6,718 nucleotides of DNA from Candidatus Coatesiibacteriota bacterium (GTDB lineage: Bacteria; RBG-13-66-14): the NCBI GenBank assembly GCA_030631385.1, contig DAOVLG010000097.1, positions 1 through 6,718 on the forward strand. The letters are read 5' to 3'. This document shows, piece by piece, positions 1-4,155 of the stretch (positions are counted from its first letter, which is position 1; each line of letters begins with the position of its first letter). Both the position numbers and the translations under genes were made by a program. The notes beneath the pieces were generated by a model. It did not search any database. It was not told where the DNA came from and saw only the letters and a list, made by a program, of their open reading frames with translations.

Positions 1-18
1 GAGCGATAATAAACTCCC

Positions 19-51
19 CTCGCGGAGCAGCGAGCCAACGCGCTGCGTTGG
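19..51. repeat. Tandem palindromes, copy 1 of a REP-like element
   Basis: Two adjacent perfect hairpins: CTCGC-GGAGCA-GCGAG (19-34) and CCAACGC-GCT-GCGTTGG (35-51). The second is repeated exactly at 174-190. The abutting pair of GC-rich stems in AT-rich intergenic DNA is the layout of REP/BIME-type dispersed elements. Whether it recurs in the genome cannot be seen here. Confidence 0.7.
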
Positions 52-124
52 TTGAAACCCCTTGTCTTGGTGAATAACGCGAGCGACCAACAGGAGCGGT
101 GGAACGCGGAGACAAATTTACAAA

Positions 125-199
125 TTACAAAAGACTTATATCGCGAGGCTGGGGTCCAGCGCCCTGCGCTGGTCCAACGCGCTGCGTTGGCCGTTTCAT
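125..199 (-). CDS. Possible 24-residue leader-type small ORF reading through the palindromes
   Basis: An ATG at 199 is preceded, 5 to 7 nt away, by GGGAGGGG (212-205), one of the best Shine-Dalgarno matches in the window. The frame runs 24 codons (MKRPTQRV start, RDISLL end) to a TAA at 125. Codons 2-15 or so are made of the two palindromes. The peptide is Pro/Gly/Arg-rich with no recognised domain. It could be a leader peptide, the 5' relic of a gene invaded by palindromic elements, or chance. No promoter is evident. Confidence 0.25.
   Translation of the reverse strand: MKRPTQRVGPAQGAGPQPRDISLL
156..190. repeat. Tandem palindromes, copies 2 and 3 of the REP-like element
   Basis: CCAGCGC-CCT-GCGCTGG (156-172) and CCAACGC-GCT-GCGTTGG (174-190) are separated by one T. 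The two 7-bp stems differ at one pair, G:C against A:T, with both sides changed together, so pairing is preserved. The 174-190 unit is identical to 35-51. CCTTGTC follows the unit within about 30 nt in both clusters. Confidence 0.75.
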
Positions 200-490
200 C
201 TTATCCCCTCCCTTGTCCGAAACTATGCCCTGATACGACCCATACTCAACTCCATTAAAAATACCAACAAAAGAAAAGTTAGCTGATAGACTCGCTTGTT
301 TTCTTCACATCCTAGGTCGTAAACGACTGACGGTCAAACCAGTAATAACGACGCTCAGTGATGTACCAAGAACGATCTCAGTGAAGTCGAAGCCGTTTAC
401 GCCATCTGTAACAGAGCGGCTTTGGTCACCCCAGTTTGGTACAAAAGATAAAAATGGGTAGGAATATGAAGAGGAAGATCCCCGAGGGAG

Positions 491-518
491 AGGTCTTAGC
501 GTGGAAAATTTAAGACCT
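491..518. repeat. 8-bp perfect inverted repeat
   Basis: AGGTCTTA (491-498) and TAAGACCT (511-518) are exact inverted repeats around a 12-nt AT-rich centre. They could form a hairpin or an operator-like dyad. No T run follows, so it is not an intrinsic terminator. It overlaps the start of the unsupported 72-codon frame on the minus strand. Confidence 0.5.
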
Positions 519-547
519 GACATGTAGTAAATAACACGCTGTATAAG
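517..547 (+). promoter_or_regulatory. Weak sigma70-like promoter candidate
   Basis: CTGACA (517-522, 5 of 6 to TTGACA) and TATAAG (542-547, 5 of 6 to TATAAT) are 19 nt apart, longer than the preferred 17. Transcription from about 554 would meet the terminator at 589-612 and give an RNA of about 60 nt. Such pairs occur by chance in AT-rich DNA. Confidence 0.2.
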
Positions 548-588
548 CTAAAACCATCGTCTACTCTTGCCTGAGAACGAAATTAAAG

Positions 589-612
589 CCTCCTCGACTG
601 AGGAGGTTTTTT
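589..612. terminator. Strong intrinsic terminator, possibly bidirectional
   Basis: CCTCCTC-GACT-GAGGAGG is a perfect 7-bp GC-rich stem with a 4-nt loop. On the + strand six T follow immediately. On the minus strand the stem is followed by CTTTAATTT, a weaker U tract. It sits 166 nt past the hdrB stop and 11 nt past the relic tail stop, so it probably ends the hdr transcript. The better T run faces + strand transcription, where no gene is apparent. Confidence 0.82.
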
Positions 613-622
613 AGTTCAGGCT

Positions 623-779
623 CTACCGGGCGATGACAAGGCGTTGTGTAGCCAAGGCGGTATTAGTGGTATTGGGCAAGGTAGATGCCGGAGGGGACAG
701 CGTGTACAACGTAGGACATCTTGAGGCGACCGGGATCGGTATAAGCGTTCGTAAGTTTGGCGATGTGTTGGCGGATAGT
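623..779 (-). pseudogene. Remnant of a secreted protein's C-terminal FlgD/T9SS-like sorting tail, frameshifted
   Basis: Directly after hdrB the minus strand reads, from 779, TIRQHIAKLTNAYTDPG then RLKMSYVVHAVPSGIYLAQYH and a stop at 665-663. The frame one base along continues NTALATQRLVIAR and stops at 625-623. Joined by a one-base shift near 665-675, the pair gives (P)SGIYLAQY-x-TALATQRLVIAR-stop. This matches the end of FlgD-like/type IX secretion C-terminal domains: Gly-Val/Ile-Tyr, a short strand, then T-x-R/K-L-V-x-x-R at the very C-terminus. No start codon or upstream domain survives, so it would be the relic of a gene disrupted by, or lost beside, the hdr operon. The stem-loop terminator 11 nt further on fits an old gene end. 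The resemblance is by eye on about 50 residues and could be chance. Confidence 0.42.
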
Positions 780-1747
780 TAGGACGTGCGGGCCTCTATC
801 AGGTACTCGCAGATGTCACGGACCCGGACCTCTGCCTGAGTGGTCTCGGCGGCCTCGGTCAGGTTAAAAAGGCAGATGGGGCACATGACGGCCACCTCCG
901 CTCCCATCTCCGCCAATTGTTCGATCCTCTCCTGGGCCACCTCTTTGGACTTGCTCGGAAAAAGGGATTCGATAGGCCCGCCGCAGCAAAGCGTAATCGA
1001 ACGAGTGTAGTCCGGTTCGCAGATTTCAGCGCCGGTTCCTTCTAAAAGGGTTCGAGGCTGCTCAAGTACGTCCTCGTAACGCGCATAGACGCAGGAATCG
1101 TGTATTACTATCCTTTTACCTGTCGTTTCGTTCGATTTCATCCCACACCCGGCGAGGACCTCGAGGTAGCTCTTGGCCTCGATGTCGAAGCCCTCGATGA
1201 ACTCGGGATAAACATCGCGGAACATGTTCAGCGTGTGCGGGTCCACGGTAATCACACGACGAACGCCGCGGCGCCGGAGCACCTCGTGAATACGTCGGGC
1301 GTGGCGCCGGAACACGTCGGTTACCCCGTTGTCGTAAACCAGCGCCCCGGAGTATAGCTCCTCGTCGTAGAGATAGCCAAACTCGACCCCCGCCCCCAGA
1401 AGTAGCTCGGCTATCATGCGCAACCGGTCGTTGTAGGCGCTGCGGATCTCGGGTTTAGTGCGGGCCATGAAGAAGGAGAGGTTGATAACCTTGTTGGCCA
1501 GCCGACCCAGGCCCATGAGGTGACGGACCCAGGAATTCTCGAACCTACCCATCCGGTCGGCCATGGCCACAATCGCCGGCATGAGTTGGTACATCAAACC
1601 GGTGTAGAGGACCGTCTCGCCGCCTCTGGGTAGATTCAGACCCTCCGCCCAACCGGTCATCTTCGACTTCGACAGCGGTACGACGCTCTTCCTCTTGCGG
1701 AGGTTATCCACCATGATTCCGATGATTGCACCCGTAGGCAGAGCCAT
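779..1747 (-). CDS. hdrB: HdrB-like CCG-domain (Fe-S)-binding protein with one degenerate CCG motif
   Basis: 322-residue HdrB-type subunit, the likely terminal electron-transfer or catalytic subunit. Start chosen at 1747: GAGG lies 8 nt upstream and the ATG is 2 nt past the hdrC stop. The longer frame from 1837 runs through hdrC sequence. The C-terminal CCG domain is complete: C219 (IHDSCVYARY), C254-C255-G (LCCGGPIES) and C289/C292 (MCPICLFN), the ligand set for a noncubane [4Fe-4S] cluster in HdrB. The N-terminal repeat keeps the fold pattern but not the ligands: YTGLMYQ at 48-54 has Leu where Cys is usual, and DEELYSGALVYD at 128-139 has Tyr-Ser where Cys-Cys is usual. It should therefore bind one cluster rather than the two of methanogen HdrB. 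It may belong to the wider HdrD/GlpC/LutA-like CCG group. Substrate unknown. Confidence 0.9.
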   Translation of the reverse strand: MALPTGAIIGIMVDNLRKRKSVVPLSKSKMTGWAEGLNLPRGGETVLYTGLMYQLMPAIVAMADRMGRFENSWVRHLMGLGRLANKVINLSFFMARTKPEIRSAYNDRLRMIAELLLGAGVEFGYLYDEELYSGALVYDNGVTDVFRRHARRIHEVLRRRGVRRVITVDPHTLNMFRDVYPEFIEGFDIEAKSYLEVLAGCGMKSNETTGKRIVIHDSCVYARYEDVLEQPRTLLEGTGAEICEPDYTRSITLCCGGPIESLFPSKSKEVAQERIEQLAEMGAEVAVMCPICLFNLTEAAETTQAEVRVRDICEYLIEARTS

Positions 1748-1749
1748 GG

Positions 1750-2058
1750 TTAGTTCCTCATCAGCTTGAAGACTTTCCGGTTGATATAGGCACGTAGGAA
1801 CTTTACATTCGCCGTGATACGGACCTCGGCCGGGCAATTTACCTCACACATCCTGCACAACAGGCAACTGAAGATGGTGTCGGTATTCTCAATAACCTTA
1901 GCCTCGAGACCGACAACGACGTAGCGGAAGAGCTGACGGGGGAGCAGTTCCAGGCCGATGGGACACACCGCGGTGCAGACTCCGCAATTCATGCAGTCCT
2001 CGGCGTTGAAATCCCCCGCCCTCACCTCTTCGATGAAATCCGCGCTGACTCTAGCCAT
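1750..2058 (-). CDS. hdrC: HdrC-like iron-sulfur subunit (2x [4Fe-4S])
   Basis: 102-residue soluble electron-transfer protein. It has two complete cubane [4Fe-4S] motifs of the CxxCxxCxxxCP type: C22/C25/C28/C32 (CMNCGVCTAVCP) and C65/C68/C71/C75 (CLLCRMCEVNCP). In characterised Hdr complexes HdrC carries electrons from HdrA to the active-site subunit HdrB, and hdrB lies directly downstream here (2 nt between stop and start). The length is short but normal for soluble HdrC without the membrane HdrE part. The start is supported by AAGAGGG four nt before the ATG and by MARVSADFIEEV, a usual HdrC beginning. The C-terminal NVKFLRAYINRKVFKLMRN is basic and may be an interaction helix. No membrane segment is visible. 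Confidence 0.94.
   Translation of the reverse strand: MARVSADFIEEVRAGDFNAEDCMNCGVCTAVCPIGLELLPRQLFRYVVVGLEAKVIENTDTIFSCLLCRMCEVNCPAEVRITANVKFLRAYINRKVFKLMRN
1756..1759 (-). promoter_or_regulatory. Ribosome binding site of hdrB
   Basis: GAGG (within GATGAGG) in the last codons of hdrC lies 8 nt before the ATG at 1747. It supports this start over the upstream in-frame ATG at 1837. Confidence 0.65.
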
Positions 2059-2179
2059 GCCGCCCTCTTGATTATCACAAGCCGTTTTTTCTGAATGAAC
2101 GAATACGTAGATCGCCGATTACAGGACTCAAGCATCCGCTTGTCTGTTTCCCATCGGTACGCGAAAGCGGCGACCCGGA
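2059..2179 (-). other. 121-nt gap between the hdrA block and hdrCB
   Basis: This is the only gap of size inside the operon. It has no ORF of note and no stem-loop followed by a T run, so no intrinsic terminator is visible. A perfect 5-bp inverted repeat, CAAGC/GCTTG with a 4-nt loop, lies at 2129-2142. A poor promoter-like pair (TTGAGT and TACGTA, 16 nt apart on the minus strand) lies nearby. Either hdrCB is co-transcribed through this gap or it has a weak internal promoter. The sequence alone does not decide. Confidence 0.4.
2063..2069 (-). promoter_or_regulatory. Ribosome binding site of hdrC
   Basis: AAGAGGG on the minus strand ends 4 nt before the hdrC ATG at 2058. Spacing is slightly short but the match is good. 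It indicates independent initiation after the 121-nt gap. Confidence 0.6.
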
Positions 2180-2437
2180 CTACCCCTCATCCTCTGGATT
2201 CGCCCTGACACGATACGTAAAATACCCGTCGGAGTTCGCCTTTCCGGTCTCCTCGACGAGCTTGTAGTTCCACATCGCCATAACCCAACTGACCACCTCG
2301 TGGGTTTTATACCCCAGGGTTTGGGCGATTTCGGGGATGGTAAGCGGCTCCTCCGACAGTAGGTCAAGGATGCGGCCCCGGATCGTCATCTCGTCGCGCA
2401 TGACCTCGGCGGCGTCTCGCGTTATGCGATCTGTCAT
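2180..2437 (-). CDS. Small winged helix-turn-helix protein of the hdr operon
   Basis: 85-residue protein. Start chosen at 2437: ATG overlaps the hdrA TGA as ATGA and has a strong GGGAGG 7 nt upstream. A longer reading from 2554 gives an Arg/Pro/His-rich leader that is only the shadow of hdrA. Residues 19-30 form a first helix (IRGRILDLLSEE). Residues 32-60 fit a helix-turn-helix (LTIPEIAQTLGYKTHEVV then SWVMAMWNYKLV). Residues 61-77 look like a beta wing (VEETGKANSDGYFTYRV). There are no cysteines, no effector domain and no membrane segment. It resembles minimal MarR/ArsR-like winged helices. It could regulate the operon, or act as a small structural or adaptor protein of the complex, as its embedding between redox subunits allows. 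The fold call is good; the function is not known. Confidence 0.82.
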   Translation of the reverse strand: MTDRITRDAAEVMRDEMTIRGRILDLLSEEPLTIPEIAQTLGYKTHEVVSWVMAMWNYKLVEETGKANSDGYFTYRVRANPEDEG

Positions 2438-4155
2438 TGGACAACCTCCCTGGCCAGGGCCTCGATGGACGCCCTGATCTGGTGGTCGGTGAAGCCTTCG
2501 ATGTCTATGGCGCCCTCGGGGCATACAGGCACACAGGGACCGCCTCCCTTGCACAGCGCCTCGATGATGTGGGCAACTTCCTTACCCTCGCAGGTAATCC
2601 GCTCGATGGCGTCGTAGGGGCAGACCTCGGCGCACTTACCACACCATTGGCACCGGTCTGTATCCACCACCGCCACCAGCGGCTCGAGGTCTACATAGCC
2701 CTTCATCAGCAACCCGCCGGCCTTGGATACCGCCGCCAGGGAAGAGGCTGTGCTCTCGGGCAGGTTTTTCGGCCCCTGGGCGGTTCCGGCGATGAACCCC
2801 CCATCCACCAGGGTTTCCACCGGGCGTAGCTTGGGGTGAATCTCGTTGAAGAAACCGTCTTTGCCCACGGGGAGCTTGAGTAAGCCGATGAGTTCGTCGT
2901 TGGGGTGCGGCATCATACCCGATACCAGGATCACCAGATCGGTGTCTATCTCGAGCTCCTCGTTACCGGTAAGCTGGTCTTTAACCCTCACCCGCAGCCG
3001 GTCGCCCGCGGGCTCCACCGTCGGAGGCTCGGTATCGTCGTAACGGAGGAAGATCGCCCCCTGACGCCGGGCCTCCTCGTAGAGGGTCTCGTATCTACCG
3101 TAGGTGCGCAGGTCGCGGAAGAGGTGGTAGCGGCGTAGTCCGGCCTTCCGTTCGGCGACCTTCAGTGAGGTGTGGACCGCCGCGGTGCAGCAGTACCGCG
3201 AACAGTAGGTGTTGGGGTTCGGTAAGTCATCGGACGGTTTCTGCCGGCTCCCCACACAGTGGATGTAAACGATGTCATTTGCGGCGATCTCCGTCTCTGA
3301 ATCGGCTAATTTCTCCTGCAGCTCCGGCAGGGTAATCACCCCGGGTAACCCGTAACCGAACTCACCCTTGGCGGGTTGGTAAGGCGAAAAACCGGTTGTC
3401 ACGATGATCGCGCCGACCTCCAGGGTAATCGTCTCCCCGCCGACGCTTAACTTCACCGAGAAATCACCAATCCTGCCACCCTTCTCGATCAGTTCGGCGT
3501 TGGTGAACAGGGTTATGTTTTCCCGCTTTTTCACCCGTTCCACCAAGTCACCGATGAGTTCCTTGCCGTCTCGATCGTTGGGGGACATGGCCCCCCAGCG
3601 GGCGGTCCAGCCCCCCGGCTCCCCCTCGCGCTCGATGAGGAACACCTCGAGCCCCAGGTCGGCCAGACCCGAAGCCGCGCGCAGCCCCGCCACACCGGCC
3701 CCGATCACCAGCACTTTGGGTCGCGTCTCGATGCGCAGGGTTTCCAGGGGACGGCTGAGGAGTGTGCGGGCGATTCCGGCGCGCACCATACGGATACCCT
3801 TCTCCGTGGCAGCTTCTCGGTCACCGCGGTGAACCCAGGAGTCCTGCTCCCTCAGGTTGACCTGAGTGTAGCAATATGGATTGAGTTCGGCGCGCCGAGC
3901 CATATCCTTGAAGGTGTATGTGTGCAGCTTGGGCGAGCAGGAAGCAATCACCAACCCATCAAGGTTTTCTGTTTTGATATCCTCGATAATCTCCTGCTGA
4001 GCGGCGTCGGAGCAGGTAAACATGTGGGTTCTGGCAACTGCAACCCCCGGTTCACCCTCCACGGCTTCCCGAACCTTCTCCACATCAACGTAGTCGGAGA
4101 TATTTCCACCGCAGTAACAGACGTAGACGCCAAGCTTTCTATCGGTTTGGCTCAT
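2434..4155 (-). CDS. hdrA: HdrA-like FAD/[4Fe-4S] subunit (second HdrA paralogue)
   Basis: 573-residue HdrA-family flavoprotein, expected to pass electrons between the GltD-HdrA protein and HdrC/HdrB in the cytoplasm. The N-terminal HdrA domain is clear: GVYVCYCGGNISD at 9-21, C48, ASCSPKLH at 71-78 and REQDSWVH near 102. The FAD fold is VIGAGVAGLRAA at 150-161. The cluster motif is C300 VGSR with CSRYCC at 318-323. A C-terminal ferredoxin region has C502/C505/C508/C512 and then C535, C541, C545. Compared with canonical HdrA it lacks the internal CxxC-x-SPKM segment and the first ferredoxin insert. It also has Gly at 538 where the second ferredoxin motif usually has its second Cys (CKGGGPC instead of CKGCGxC). 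The start is fixed by the ATGA overlap with the upstream gene and the MSQ...GVYVC start normal for HdrA. No good Shine-Dalgarno is visible, so translation is probably coupled to the upstream gene. Confidence 0.95.
   Translation of the reverse strand: MSQTDRKLGVYVCYCGGNISDYVDVEKVREAVEGEPGVAVARTHMFTCSDAAQQEIIEDIKTENLDGLVIASCSPKLHTYTFKDMARRAELNPYCYTQVNLREQDSWVHRGDREAATEKGIRMVRAGIARTLLSRPLETLRIETRPKVLVIGAGVAGLRAASGLADLGLEVFLIEREGEPGGWTARWGAMSPNDRDGKELIGDLVERVKKRENITLFTNAELIEKGGRIGDFSVKLSVGGETITLEVGAIIVTTGFSPYQPAKGEFGYGLPGVITLPELQEKLADSETEIAANDIVYIHCVGSRQKPSDDLPNPNTYCSRYCCTAAVHTSLKVAERKAGLRRYHLFRDLRTYGRYETLYEEARRQGAIFLRYDDTEPPTVEPAGDRLRVRVKDQLTGNEELEIDTDLVILVSGMMPHPNDELIGLLKLPVGKDGFFNEIHPKLRPVETLVDGGFIAGTAQGPKNLPESTASSLAAVSKAGGLLMKGYVDLEPLVAVVDTDRCQWCGKCAEVCPYDAIERITCEGKEVAHIIEALCKGGGPCVPVCPEGAIDIEGFTDHQIRASIEALAREVVQ
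2445..2450 (-). promoter_or_regulatory. Ribosome binding site of the winged-helix gene
   Basis: GGGAGG on the minus strand lies 7 nt before the ATG at 2437, inside the last codons of hdrA. It decides the start of the winged-helix gene and rules out the longer frame from 2554. Confidence 0.8.

Larger units (their letters stand above)
1..588. other. Gene-poor intergenic stretch with palindromic repeats
   Basis: No convincing protein gene is found in about 590 nt. Base composition is visibly AT-richer than the operon, most clearly from 240 to 300 and 430 to 560. Contents: palindrome clusters at 19-51 and 156-190, a small ORF at 125-199 on the minus strand, an 8-bp inverted repeat at 491-518 and a weak + strand promoter-like pair at 517-547. 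A 72-codon minus-strand frame at 305-523 has no Shine-Dalgarno and no recognisable domain. No tRNA, rRNA or CRISPR is visible. Confidence 0.6.

Noticed and set aside
52..258. 68-codon + strand frame
   Set aside because: It runs through the palindromes, has no ATG start or ribosome site of note, and its composition looks non-coding.
316..327. GTCGTAAACGAC dyad as an operator
   Set aside because: A short 5-bp dyad with no promoter beside it; expected by chance in a window this size.
305..523. 72-codon minus-strand frame with a short hydrophobic stretch near its C-terminus (TEIVLGTSLSVVITGLTV)
   Set aside because: No Shine-Dalgarno before the ATG, no recognisable domain, AT-rich intergenic context and overlap with an inverted repeat. 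Could be a tiny membrane protein but nothing supports it beyond being open.
619..653. GGCTCTAC...GTGTAGCC as a tRNA or structured RNA
   Set aside because: Only the outer 4 bp pair well. No cloverleaf arms, no T-loop consensus and no anticodon stem.
1750..1837. Longer hdrB start at 1837
   Set aside because: The extra 30 residues lie inside hdrC in another frame and do not resemble HdrB. The ATG at 1747 has its own GAGG.
2129..2142. CAAGC/GCTTG hairpin as a terminator between the winged-helix gene and hdrC
   Set aside because: Only a 5-bp stem with no T run on either strand.
2437..2554. Longer start of the winged-helix gene at 2554
   Set aside because: The leader is low-complexity Arg/Pro/His from the shadow of hdrA. 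The ATG at 2437 has GGGAGG and the ATGA overlap.
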